Of a DNA stretch of 64,000 nucleotides, positions 50,998 through 61,779 are shown one piece after another. The notes beneath the pieces are model-generated. The model made no database searches. It saw nothing but the letters and a program-made list of their open reading frames with translations, and had not been told where the DNA came from. The stretch comes from Flaccisagitta enflata (taxonomy: Eukaryota; Chaetognatha; Sagittoidea; Aphragmophora). The DNA lies in the NCBI GenBank assembly GCA_965153355.1, contig OZ231127.1, positions 19,716,001 through 19,780,000 of the forward strand, written 5' to 3'. A program made the translations under genes and the position numbers. Numbering within the stretch: position 1 is the first letter of the stretch; each line of letters starts with the position of its first letter.

Positions 50998-51314
50998 TAT
51001 TGGAAGGTTGATTGAGCCGTGATGTTGACGTGTACTACGCGCTCCTCCCAGCTTATGTACATGTGTGAGACTGTGGCACGTGTGTGGGACTTTGCGTGTA
51101 TGTGGGCTGCTTAGTTGTATAAGTGCGCTCATGTATAAGTGTCTGCAAAAGCAGCGGGTAAATCATGTTCATCTCCAACTTTACTTAGATACGTAAAACA
51201 AAACAAAAATAACACAAACTGACGCAGAGCAATATTACACCGATTCTGACCCCTGAACAGTGAAAGCAGTACTACCACGTTCGGTGGTTTGTGGTTACAC
51301 TCTAACCTAGATCA

Positions 51315-51506
51315 TCATCATCATCATCCTCATCATCATCATCATCATCATTATCATCATCATTATCACCATAACCATCACCATCACCATCAATATCACT
51401 ATCACCATCACCATCACCATCACCATCACCATCATCATCATCATCATCATCATCATCACCATAACCATCACCACACCATCACCATCACCATTATCGTCAT
51501 CATCTG

Positions 51507-51556
<50 letters not shown>

Positions 51557-51578
51557 GCCATCATCATCATCATCATCG

Positions 51579-51617
<39 letters not shown>

Positions 51618-51726
51618 CCATCACCATCTGCACCATTGTCAGTCATCATCATCATCATCATCATCATAACCATCACCATCACCATCACCATCATCATCAT
51701 CATCATCATCATCGTCATCATCATCC
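51315..51726. repeat. (ATC)n / (ACC ATC)n microsatellite
   Basis: About 410 bp of ATC-type trinucleotides with CACCAT interspersions. Confidence 0.95.
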
Positions 51727-52419
51727 AGTTTAAAATAGAATAAATATCGATCAGGAATGCAAGGGCGTCAAATGAAATCCATGAGATCCATAATTCATTC
51801 TCTGGTTAGAATCTAATGACATTCAACTAATTCATTCTCTGGTTAGAATCTAATGACATTCACCTAATATAAGTTTTACATAACTTAAAGCAAGTTAAAC
51901 ATTTTGAACACTTAAAAGCATTTCCTTTGTTTCTGTTTTAATATCGTCCACCACATGACCATCAATCACAGTAGGACTTTTACGTACTTTGAACCATACT
52001 CCTTTGTTTCTGTTTTAATTCACACATTCATACATACATTCATTTACAGGTCAGGTACACCGAAACTATCCTTTTGGCTACTCCATCCAGGAGTGTTTTT
52101 CTTTCTAAACATATGAATTGAAGTTCCTAGGGCCGAGGAAGGGAATTAGGACGCAATTTCAAGGTCGCGCATATCAGATTTTGCTCACAAAAGATCATCA
52201 TCTCACAAGTGTAAAAGTTGAAATACCCTTCTATCTTTGTAAGCACACTTCTTCTTAACGAAAATTTCACCTAAATTGGTTGAAAAACAATGAAGTGACA
52301 AGCTTGCAAACTTGGATGAAGTTTGAGTGAATTCTTATAATTCAGGGTGGGGAAGGCTAAAATCTTTTTAGTAACTTTTTAGCACTTTTTAGCACTTTTT
52401 AGCACTTTTTAGCAGAATG

Positions 52420-52548
52420 CCCCCTTTAGGGTCGTGCTAAAAAGTTGCTAAAAAGCAGATATCCCCTTTTTATTGGTAAGTGAAATGCCCCCTTTAGGGT
52501 CGTGCTAAAAAGTTGCTAAAAAGCAGATATCCCCTTTTTATTGGTAAG
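52420..52548. repeat. direct duplication of about 64 bp
   Basis: AATGCCCCCTTTAGGGTCGT, GCTAAAAAGTTGCTAAAAAG and CAGATATCCCCTTTTTATTG occur twice back to back, preceded by four copies of ACTTTTTAGC at 52372-52412. Confidence 0.85.
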
Positions 52549-53307
52549 TTTTAAAAAAGTTTTCTTTTAGTCTTGAAATCCACTTTCCTTAGTAAGGGTC
52601 GTCTCTAGTAGTTTTGCCATGAAGTTCAAAACGTAATCACAAATTTTACAAGAAAAAGAGTCCTCCTTAGTGAATGTGCTAAAAAGTACCCAAAATATCG
52701 CTAAAAAGTACCAGAAATCACTCCTGAACCCCTTTAGTTTCTTTAGATAGTTACTTCATGTTTCTGTGGTAGTCCTCGAGAGTTCATGTATGATTGATCT
52801 GGTCATTGATAGGTGATATGCAAGCATACGTCAGTACAAGTGGAAAGCTGCTGATATAATGAGATGCCTTTAAAAAGTTAAAAAATGTCCTTATTCTCTT
52901 TTCAGTCAACCATGTATATTGTTCCAAAATTGTGACTAAATACAGGCAATTGACGTTTTCATTGAAATTTACTGCAGGTCTTGCGAATTGGATCCGTCAA
53001 GCTAGTTTGGTATAGGACGACGGGCCATCAAAGACTGGAGTTCAAGATATTGGATAGTGGAGAAAGTTTATTGGCTAAACATGTGTGTTATCATGTTTTG
53101 CTTCAGACTAACGCAGCTCACCTCGCTTGACAATGTAGGACTTGTCAATGAGACCAGTTATGTTTGAAAATTCAAATCCGTTTTAAGCTATTTAGTTTGT
53201 GATTTTTAAGTTCTGATTTTATGACCCTCTCTGAATGGTTTTATGGTCAAAAGCTGTTCATCAAAGCCACTGTTAAGATTTTGTCAAACTGTTTAACCCC
53301 TTTGCAA

Positions 53308-53315
53308 TATATAAG
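53308..53315 (+). promoter_or_regulatory. candidate TATA box of the acidic nuclear-protein gene
   Basis: TATATAAG lies 118 bp upstream of the ATG at 53426 on the same strand, a plausible core-promoter position with a 5' UTR of about 85 bp. Confidence 0.35.
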
Positions 53316-53425
53316 ACATCAAATTTTTCACTGCCACCACTTTTCTGCACAACAGATTTTTCCTGCAAGCTTCACATAAGTTTCTTTAGTAATATCGAAT
53401 ATTCACTGAGCAGACATTAGCCACC

Positions 53426-53604
53426 ATGAAGAACTTCCTCTCTGGTGAAAAAGTTTGGGTCAAGTGGAATGGCGCGTGGAAACTCGGTACGATCTCGAAG
53501 AAGCACTCACAATCAGGCGGAAAAATGCGTTTCGTTGTTCTCTGGGAGACTCCGGCTCTCGATCCTTTGGGTGGGCCTCTCTTTAGGAAGAGCGTCATCC
53601 CCAG
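53426..53604 (+). CDS. acidic nuclear protein, exon 1 (start and small barrel-like module)
   Basis: ATG in the context TAGCCACCATGA, donor GTAAGT, phase 2. It encodes EKVWVKWNGAWKLGTISK and MRFVVLWETPALDPLGG, with regularly spaced aromatic residues. Confidence 0.8.
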
Positions 53605-54418
53605 GTAAGTCACTTAAGGCTGGTCGTTTCACTTCATGTCACGTTTAAATGTTCCAAAAAGATGTGTAACCCATTGTATTATGCTGTGTATAATACCGGT
53701 GTCAGGTATGGTTTGAATTGTTTAATGCACAAGAGTTAATCAAAATTGACTGAGCTGAGCTGCATATGAATTCTTTAAATTGTCTGCATACAACTTGACC
53801 TTTCTCCCCTCCTCCCTCTTCTCCCCCTCACTCCCAAGTGATGAGATTTTTAGGCCTGCAGGTATGTCTTTCATGGATTATCCCGTTCATTTTTCATTTC
53901 GTTTTTCAATTTGTTCCTTATAATGTTGAATTTTTAAAATGAATTTCGATGTGCTGAAATATTTAAAAACCTTTACACAGAGTTGGTACCTGCAAAGACT
54001 ACTCAAAGTGATCCTGCCCTTGTCACTGAAAAAGGCGCTGGTCATGAGGCAACCAGTCCTCGCTCAGGTGAGCAATCAGTTGGGCTTTAACATAGACTTA
54101 AAAAATGTTCCAGATTGAAAAGAGAAAAAACATAACAATGTACATAATTTCCCTAGTCGGTAGCTCGGGATTTTAAAAGCATCAATACTGGATCCCTGTC
54201 AATAATTTCTTGTTGCTCGGTTATGATTAGCTGTAAATGTATGGGTGGGGCAGATGTTGGGTCATGGATCATCGTGAAATGGACAGTCAAAAAGACAGCC
54301 TCTTGTATTTCATTTTTTAGATCCCGGTTCCTCGAAGGACTCCTGTGCTGAGAACACAAGTGGTGTGGGTGGCAAGGCTTCGGCGAAAAAGCGGAAGAGC
54401 AAGGTCTTTGATGAATCG

Positions 54419-54481
<63 letters not shown>

Positions 54482-55172
54482 CACGACAACAACGACGAAG
54501 ACGACGACGACCTTGAAGCTAACAAAGGGTCTGACCATAGATCCGAGATCGAACACACGCTGTCAAATGGCGTGGGAACAGCAGCTAACCATTCCGAGGA
54601 GGAAGATCATCTCGGAGCTGTTCCTGATGGAGCGGAAATAAATGGTGGCGATAGGGATATCACAGGCGGGAACGGGCACCATGCCGCCGGTGAATCTGTG
54701 GATGGAAGATCAGATAGTCGGGATGGGCTGTCATCTTCCGCGAGCCCTTCTCCCGACTCACCTACACGTATCGCCACGGGAGCTTCCATGTCTGCCGCTC
54801 ACAAAGAAGCATCCTCGCATGGTGCTTCTAGCGCCCGCGGCAACGCTTCTGCCACGGCGACTGTTGATATGGCAGGCACGCTGAGGGAGGGGGGCGCAGA
54901 GACGCCAATGGCAGCAGACGCGACGCCAATGGCAGAAGACGCGACGCCAATGGCAGCAGACGGGACGCCAATAGCAGCAGCAGATAATGAGAGACGCGAC
55001 AATTTTATCGAGAACCAACATGAGGTAAGAATTCTGAAGGATTTTGCTAGTGGAGTTTCAGCTTGGTACGGACAAGTGTATATATCACTAGACTTGTTTT
55101 TCTGTTGGTGCAATATTTTGCCACTTGCACCATGTCTTGTTCCAATGAGGTTGAAAATTTAAGAGAAATGTA

Positions 55173-55219
<47 letters not shown>

Positions 55220-56884
55220 AAAAGTCAACAATGTGAAATTTCTCTCGCTCTTTCGCTCTCTCCCTCTTTCGCTCTCTCCCTCTCGCTCTCTTGCTCTCCC
55301 TCTCTTCCTCTTTCTCGCAATTTCTTTCTCATGCTCTCTCTCTCTCCCGCTATCTTTCTCTTGTTATCTCTCTCCCTCGCTCTGGCTCTCGCACTTTTAA
55401 GTCGCGTGCACACAACTCTACAACCCGCTTTGTTGGTCGGTTGGTCACACTTTACTTTTTTATCACATTTATTTCTTTAAGTTATTTTTAGTCATCCTAA
55501 GTAATTTTAAGGCATTTTAAGTCATTTTAAATCATTCTAAGTTTTAAGTCATTTTAAGTCACTCTTAAGTCATTTTTGGTCATTAGGTCATTCCATCATT
55601 TTAAGTCCTTGTTGGTCATTTTAAGTCATTTTAGGTCATTCAAAGTCATTCTAATTCATTCTAATTCATTCTAAGTCATTCTTAGGCATTCTAAATCATT
55701 CTAAGTCAGAAAGGCTCGCACGCGACTTATAGGTGTTTGCCTTGTTTCTTTTCTTTTATTCCCCTCCCCTTCTCTTGCTCTCTTGCTCTCTTTCTTCGCT
55801 CTCTTTCTTCGCTCTCTTTCTTTGCTCTCTTTCTTTGCTCTCTTTCTCCTCTCTCTCTTCTCTTTGTCTTCCTTTCTAGTTATATCATGCAAGGTTTTCT
55901 GAACCTTTTCTATTTGCCTTACGTTACAGCAACTCAAGAGTTGCTGCGAGTGCTCCGCCTTCCCAAGAACTTTGCTTTGAAGATCTCCGAGAAATCATCC
56001 GGAATATCATCAAGAACAAGATTGGCGGCTGGACCAACGAAAAAGTCGCCAATTATTTGGGTAGTTATGGAGTAAAATGGACAAGTAATGAAGCTGAATA
56101 ATCGAATAATCGGTGCATCCTTTGAGTGATTTTTTTTTTACTAGTGATTTTTTGTTGTTTTTTCTTTCAGGCCATACGGGAGGCACTCTTTCGAAGTTCC
56201 TGAACCGACCTGCGGGTGGGGGATCTCAACCAGACCCAAAGCAAGAAATCTTTGAGCGAAACCTCCGAAAGCTTCTTTACGAAACGCTCCAGCACGGCAT
56301 TCTGCCGGATGTGGCTTTGAGGAATCCTTGCAAGGTCTGATCAAGTGAAAAAAAGTGCTTCCAACAGACCAACAGAGCAGGACGGTGTTTTGTAGCACCT
56401 GACTACAAAACCGAAAATTTGGTTATTTTCTTGTTGATCCCTCAATAATCAGGCTGTTGTCCGACGCCCGAACAGTCAGGGGAAGACGAAGGGGAAAAAT
56501 TCGGATCCAGATCTACGTTACGTCGTCGTCAACACCAACAACAAAATGGTGAAGAAGGCGCGAGACAAGTTTCCACATGCGCCAGACAAGCGCCATCTTG
56601 GCACGAGGAACAAGACCGTTCGCAGATTATGCAAGAAGCACAAATTGGACAAAAAATATGTTAGAAACCTTTACCGCAATCGGAATAGCCGCTACACCCC
56701 GACCGAGGAAGAAATGAAAAAGTGGGGGCCTTCCGAAATCGAGGAATCTGACGATGACGATGACGATGACGATGAAGATGACGATGACGAATCTGATGAA
56801 GACGAATCTGACAACAACGAATCTGACAATGAATCGGACGAGGATTACATCCAATCCCATCCAATCCAATCCAGAGGAGAATGA
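53426..56884 (+). CDS. acidic, probably nuclear protein of 597 aa (seven exons, complete)
   Basis: The exons are 53426-53604, 53839-53861 (23-nt microexon), 53981-54067, 54321-55024, 55880-56084, 56171-56334 and 56453-56884 (TGA). All junctions are in phase. The start context GCCACCATGA is optimal. Residues 1-60 form a compact tryptophan-rich module (GEKVWVKWNGAWKLGTISKK) that looks like a Tudor/chromo-barrel type small beta-barrel. Then come a KKRKSK nuclear-localisation-like motif, poly-Asp (about 129-150), a long disordered Ser/Gly/Ala region with four ATPMAxD repeats (about 310-330), and a folded, helix-rich C-terminal region (about 350-520) with basic stretches. The tail is acidic (ESDDDD, DNESDED). 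The composition suggests a chromatin- or DNA-associated protein; I do not recognise the family. The donor of exon 6 (AAG/GTCTGA) is weak. Without that splice the frame stops two codons later. Exon 6 is also in phase with the gene starting at 58758, so the two may be one locus with alternative 3' exons. Confidence 0.72.
54321..55024 (+). CDS. acidic nuclear protein, exon 4 (NLS-like motif, poly-Asp, ATPMA repeats)
   Basis: 704 nt, phases 1 to 0, acceptor CATTTTTTTAG, donor GTAAGA. A GAC trinucleotide run (54418-54480) encodes the poly-Asp stretch, a coding microsatellite likely to vary in length. ACGCCAATGGCAGCAGACG-type repeats near 54900-54970 encode the ATPMAxD units. Confidence 0.8.
55177..55270. 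repeat. (GA)n - conserved core - (TC)n palindromic unit, copy 1
   Basis: A GA run (55177-55213), then AAAAAAGTCAACAATGTGAA and ATTTCTCTC, then TC/CTCTTTCGCT-rich DNA. The same core between GA and TC runs is at 61650-61790 and 63394-63507. Confidence 0.8.
55397..55747 (-). mobile_element. hairpin-ended element (CGCGACT subfamily) with AAGTCATT core
   Basis: The left end is AAGTCGCGTGCACACAACT then CTACAACCCGCTTTGTTGG. The core is about 20 imperfect units of TTTTAAGTCATTCTAAGTCA type. The right end is CGCACGCGACTTATAGGTGT and GCCTTGTTT. Confidence 0.65.
55880..56084 (+). CDS. acidic nuclear protein, exon 5
   Basis: The acceptor is TCTTCCTTTCTAG after more than 100 bp of TC-rich DNA, phases 0 to 1, donor GTAATG. 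It contains FEDLREIIRNIIKNKIGGW and EKVANYLGSYG, which read as two amphipathic helices. A second AG at 55929 (TTACGTTACAG) would break the phase, so 55880 is preferred. Confidence 0.75.
56453..56884 (+). CDS. acidic nuclear protein, last exon (basic region and acidic tail)
   Basis: It begins AVVRRPNSQGKTKGKN and continues with a Lys/Arg-rich region (MVKKARDKFPH, RRLCKKHKLDKKYVRNLYRN), then an Asp/Glu/Ser tail (GAT/GAC-rich) and TGA. The acceptor is CTCAATAATCAG. Confidence 0.7.
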   Translation, partial: AVVRRPNSQGKTKGKNSDPDLRYVVVNTNNKMVKKARDKFPHAPDKRHLGTRNKTVRRLCKKHKLDKKYVRNLYRNRNSRYTPTEEEMKKWGPSEIEESDDDDDDDDEDDDDESDEDESDNNESDNESDEDYIQSHPIQSRGE

Positions 56885-57215
56885 GTAATTATTTTTTTCT
56901 CGTATTTTCATGGTTAACTGACGACATTATTTTCTTCGCCTTGGCTTGGCATGAACAGTTTACCATCTTGTGAGAGATCCGTTGGTTTCCATTGAGTTCC
57001 GTTGATTTCCATTTACTTCAAAGGGAAACAAGCTATCTTGTGTCCCTCATTCTTTCGTTACGTTACTTACGTCCATTTAACCTTTTTTCACTACTGTTCA
57101 TTTTACCTTATTTTCACTCCCATACCATTCAAGTCGCGGACTAGCAACTCTGAAATAGGCTTTGTCGGTCTGTTGGTGAACAGGGTCAAGAAATGTTTAA
57201 ACAGCATGCATGCAA

Positions 57216-57270
57216 AATTGACTCAAATACATAAAAGTAACAATGTACAGATACATATATGAAGTCAATT
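57216..57270. repeat. 54-bp palindromic unit, copy 1
   Basis: AATTGACTCAAATACATAAA, then AGTAACAATGTACAGATACA and TATATGAAGTCAATT. The ends ATTGACT and AGTCAAT are inverted. Three further copies lie at 59221-59434. Confidence 0.8.
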
Positions 57271-57286
57271 TATTACTAGACCTATT

Positions 57287-57726
57287 GCTCAGTCCGTCAA
57301 AAATACTCTCTGGTTAAGATTTGGGACCTTACTGCCACATATCTCAGGTCAAAGGGCCATGTGAGGTCAAAATTTCACAATGAGAAATTTGAAAACCTGA
57401 TTGCATATTCAGAATCCTTGGAAAAAAATCGTAAATGAATGTGCGTTTCTTTTTTGATATTTTAATTAGAGCATGGTCCAATCTGATCCCAAAGCTCATA
57501 TTTTTAGGTTATAAATTTGGTTTATTTCAACATTTGACGATAATTTGACTATGTTCCAGATAGAGAGACACAATCTTCATGTAGTTTTTTTGAACGAATT
57601 CCGAATCTGGCATCAGATTAAAAAATTTCCCATGTTGAAATTCTGACCTCATATGGCCTTATTACCTGAGATATATGGGTGTAGGGTCCCAAATCTTGGC
57701 CAGAGACAATTTTTGACGGACTGAGC
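57287..57726. mobile_element. foldback (MITE-like) element with GCTCAGTCCGTCAAAAAT ends
   Basis: The left end GCTCAGTCCGTCAAAAATAC with AGATTTGGGACC and the right end GGTCCCAAATCTTGGCCAGA with ATTTTTGACGGACTGAGC are inverted. Further inverted blocks (ATATCTCAGGTCAAAG and its inverse) follow. Confidence 0.8.
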
Positions 57727-58507
57727 CGATTTCGCACCTTTTTAATTGGTCTTGTGACAAGTGGATGAAATTGGATCATGCTTTTTATACATTTCTTGAC
57801 TGTATTGGTCGTTCTAATTGTCCATCTGTTGGTCCATCTGTTTGTCCGTGTGTTGTTCCATCTATCCATTGGTGCATCCATCCAGGGGTCCATGAGCACA
57901 TGTTGAAATGTGGAAAAATAAGTGTTTAGATGCTTTTTGTGAATCTGTGTGTGTGGGAGGGGGCATGGAGTTTGGATGGGGGTTGGACGCCCCTGCCCAC
58001 CCATCCGCGACAATATTGTTACCCTGTGCTACTTGTTTTTACTACCGATTTGTGTGAGCACTTTTTCGCAATTCAGCTCCTGCCCACCCGCCTGCAAGTA
58101 GGGGGGGGGGAGTGCACATGGCCTTAGTTTATTTGACGATGCAAAACTTGCCAATAGGTGTTTGCAGACTAGTTACCTCTTTGTATTTCTTTTCAAGTAA
58201 GTCTTTCATAATGCTGTGTTGGTAGGAAAGTGCATCCTGAACTAACAATTTTTGGTTTCTCTGTGGTGCTGCCCCCGCCCAACCGTCTTGTGACCTGCCC
58301 ATGTTGGTCTTACCTTATGCTTCCTCAGATGGATCCTCTTAGCATTTTGAAAAGTTTTTTTTTTAGTTTTCTGAGTTCTCTGTGGCTGAAATTATCAGTT
58401 TCTCTACGTTTGGTTCATCTTGTATTTCTCTTTTGGTTATCAAACTATGTTTCTTTTAGAATCTTAGATGAGCTCATCAATTCATCAACTCTAACACATC
58501 ATTCCAG

Positions 58508-58697
58508 CCGCTAGTATTTCCGCCGTGTGTTACATAGCCTCTTACTCCCTCGGCCTTGGGTTCTCATTTCCGAGTTGATTCCATTGCGTGCTCGTGCCAC
58601 CGTTGGCGGCGTCGCCGTCTTCCTCACTTGGCTCCTTACTTTCATAGTCACAAAAGTCTTCGCTATTATATCTCGGGGATACTGTTTAAGGATTTGA
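58508..58697 (+). pseudogene. broken fragment of an SLC2-type (MFS) sugar transporter
   Basis: After an acceptor-like CATTCCAG one frame reads SAVCYIASYSLGLG. One base over, the next frame reads VLISELIPLRARATVGG and TWLLTFIVTKVF before a TGA. Together these match the TM10 - P-x-P-W - SE(I/L)(F/Y)PLRxRG - TM11 segment of GLUT/trehalose-type transporters. The P-x-P-W residues are missing and the frame shifts at that point, consistent with a 13-bp deletion. Translation after TM11 is nonsense, so this is a relic and not a functional exon. It lies only 60 bp upstream of the next real exon. Confidence 0.6.
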
Positions 58698-58757
58698 ACC
58701 GCATTCCGTGGCACAAAAGACCCATCAGTAACATGTCTCGTGGACTCTCTTTGACAG

Positions 58758-59188
58758 TTTCCGGTTGCAAATGCAGCCGTCGAGATTTGTGTCATTTGTG
58801 AAGGGAAGTTTTCTCAGTCACACTACTCTAAGCACTACTACAAATGCATGGAAGACCACCCCGAGAAAGTCCCCCCCCTTGTATGCCCCGGAAATAGCCG
58901 TCACAGACTTTGGGACGCGTTCAACCTCCAGATTCATCTTCAAATCTGCCCGTGGGTCGACGAGGCTCGGTATCGTCATCGGCAAGCCATACTCCCTCAC
59001 AATGGTGGAAACGTTACGGCACCGATGCCCACCTTGGAACGCGTTGGGGATGAGCCTTATTGGGAGGCGGAAGAGCCCACTCCCAAGACAATCACTGAAA
59101 GAATCGATGCCTTTAAAGCGGACCATGCGTATTGGCGATTCACGGACAACGCAACTCAAGAGATTTATTCATGGCCACGTTCTCGCGG
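58758..59188 (+). CDS. unrecognised gene, exon with CxxC...HxxxC motif
   Basis: The acceptor is GACTCTCTTTGACAG, the donor GTAAGT, phases 0 to 2. It begins FPVANAAVEICVIC and contains further Cys/His residues (VCPGNSRHRLWDAF, HLQICPW), so more than one metal site is possible. Confidence 0.75.
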
Positions 59189-60477
59189 GTAAGTTAATGA
59201 GAAGGTAATATAAGTATTGAAAATTGATTCATATACATAAAAATAACAATGTACTGATACATATATGAAATCAATATATACAATAGGATCATTTTTTAAA
59301 AAATTGACTCAAATACATAAAAGTAACAATGTTTAGATACATATATGAAGTCAATTTGGAAAACCTGATCTCATTGTTTGAATTGACTCATATACATGAA
59401 AATAACACTGTACTGATACATATATGAAGTCAATGGAAGAAAAACTATGTTCGATTTCTGTCATGCAGATGGGCGCGGCTTCAGGACAAATGCCTGGCGA
59501 AATTTTTCGGCCAATCGTGTCTCCTCCCAAAGGACAAAGAAGTGAGCGTAGGGCAGTCAGTTCCGGAACCACAGCCTCTCATCGATGTTCTCTCGCCCTC
59601 TGACGTCATTACGCTGCGATCGATGGACGATGCCACGCGTGAAGAACGGATGCTCTCCGACCTTAAAAGGCGCAGTTGCTCCAACCCGACGGCGGCAACG
59701 AAAGTAATCTCCTCTCCAAGTCACATTTGTTTTACATCTTTCGCTATTGTTTACCGAAAGTAGTTTACTTCATTCATCCAGCTCTTTCTTTTTCTTTCTT
59801 TCCTTCATTTTCTTTTTCTTTTTCTTCTTTTTCTTCTTCTTCTTCTTTTTCTTCTTTTTTTCTTTCTTTTTCTTTTTCTTTTTCTTTTTCTTTTTCTTTT
59901 TCTTCTTGTTCTTCTTCTTCTTTTTCTTTTTTTTCTTTTCTTTTTTTTCTTTTTCTTTTTGTTCTTCTTCTTTTTTTTTTTTTTGTTCTTCTTCTTTTCT
60001 TTTTGTTCTTCTTTTTCTTTTCTTTTCTTTTCTTTTCTTTTTCTTTTTGTTCTTCTTCTTTTTTTTTTTTTTTTTGTTCTTCTTTTTCTTTTCTTTTTGT
60101 TCTTCTTTTTCTTTTCTTTTCTTTTCTTTTCTTTTTCTTTTTGTTCTTCTTCTTTTTTTTTTTTTTTTTGTTCTTCTTTTTCTTTTCTTTTTGTTCTTCT
60201 TTTTCTTTTCTTTTCTTTTCTTTTCTTTTTCTTTTTGTTCTTCTTCTTTTTTTTTTTTTTTTTGTTCTTCTTTTTCTTTTCTTTTTGTTCTTCTTTTTCT
60301 TTTCTTTTCTTTTCTTTTTTCTTTTTCTTTTTCTTTTTCTTTTTCTTTTTTTTTCTTTTTCTTTAACTTTTTCTATTTCTTTTTCTTCTTTTTCTTCTTT
60401 TTCATCTTCTTTCTCTTCTTCTTCTTCTTTCTCTTTCTCTCCCTCTTTCTCTTCTCCTTCTTCTTCTTCTTCTTCTC

Positions 60478-60571
<94 letters not shown>

Positions 60572-61644
60572 CTCTTGCACTCTTCTTGTTTCTACTCTCA
60601 TTTTAAGGACACTTTCATCGCGCGAGCTCGCCATTGCTGTCGTTTGGTTTCCCCCGGGCGACTTGATTCCTTCGTCATGCGTTTGTCCTGCAAGCGATTC
60701 CACGAATTTGATGATGGACGTTCTGGAGGATGCGGTTCCGCCATCCGCGTTGCCCTGTTACTGGAGCTCCGCGACGTGAGCGCGGACATTCTTGTACCGC
60801 GGCTACTCAATGCTGAGTCAGCGGACGAAGAGTCCGTGTTGGACATGGCGAAACGACTCGGGAGGGACAAAGTCAATGAATTTTGCGGGAAACTCTCAAT
60901 CTTCATGCAACCGTCCGTCAATATCTTGGATCAGGTATTGCAAATCCATCCTCAAATAAACAAGGCCGGATACACAGCCACCAGTTGCGGACGGGTGGGC
61001 AGGGGCGGAAATGCGCGTTTTCCCACTTTTCAACTCAAGCGTGACGGACCGACCAACCAACCGACTGACCAACCGACCATCGGACGGACGGACAAAGCCT
61101 CTTATAGAGTTGCGTGTCCGCAACTAAAAAGAATTGGTTCTGTTCCAATCTTTTGAAAAGGGAGTTTGTTCCTGTTAGACTTGTTCATTTTGTGCTTGGC
61201 TATAAATTGCCAGGTTGAATCCAACGTCTACTTGGGCCGAAATTTCCAGCGGATTTGTGATAACCTTTGGGTTCCAGACCCACGATTTATTCGGGACTTC
61301 ATCTGCAAGTTGCGCGTCAGGTAGATAACTAAAATGTTAGGCTACTGCTGTCTATGCTTCTGGCCTTCTTGCTGTCACTTTTCGGCCCTGACAGGTAGTA
61401 TTTGCATTGGCTTTTTGCATGCCTTTATCTTAATTTAGTGTCGGGTCCACATGCAAAGAAGTCTTGGCTGAAATCCGGAAGTATGTTGATGTTGCGATCA
61501 GCCGACTTTCCAATGGCGAGCTGGAGGTTCGCGATTTTATTTATCGGTGAGTACAAAGAATGACATATAAGAGGTATTTTATGATTGTATGCCTCAGAAT
61601 TGGTAACGATTGGGGATACATAATCCCATTATGATTTGATCATC

Positions 61645-61689
<45 letters not shown>

Positions 61690-61727
61690 CTCAACAATGT
61701 GAAATTTCTCGCTCTCTCTCTCTCTTT

Positions 61728-61779
<52 letters not shown>

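Larger units (their letters stand above)
56885..58507. other. intergenic or intronic stretch with a split hairpin-element and nested foldback
   Basis: Fragments of a subfamily-b hairpin element at 57134-57185 (AGTCGCGGACTAGCAACTC, AATAGGCTTTGTCGG) and 57800-58040 (GTGTGTGGGAGGGGGCATGG, CCACCCATCCGCGACAATAT) are separated by a 600-bp insertion containing a 54-bp palindrome and a foldback element. No exon recognised; AATAAA is not seen soon after 56884. Confidence 0.5.

Noticed and set aside
55930-56084. Alternative start of exon 5 of the acidic nuclear-protein gene at the nearer AG (TTACGTTACAG)
   Set aside because: It would break the reading phase with the preceding exon, whereas the acceptor at 55880 keeps it.
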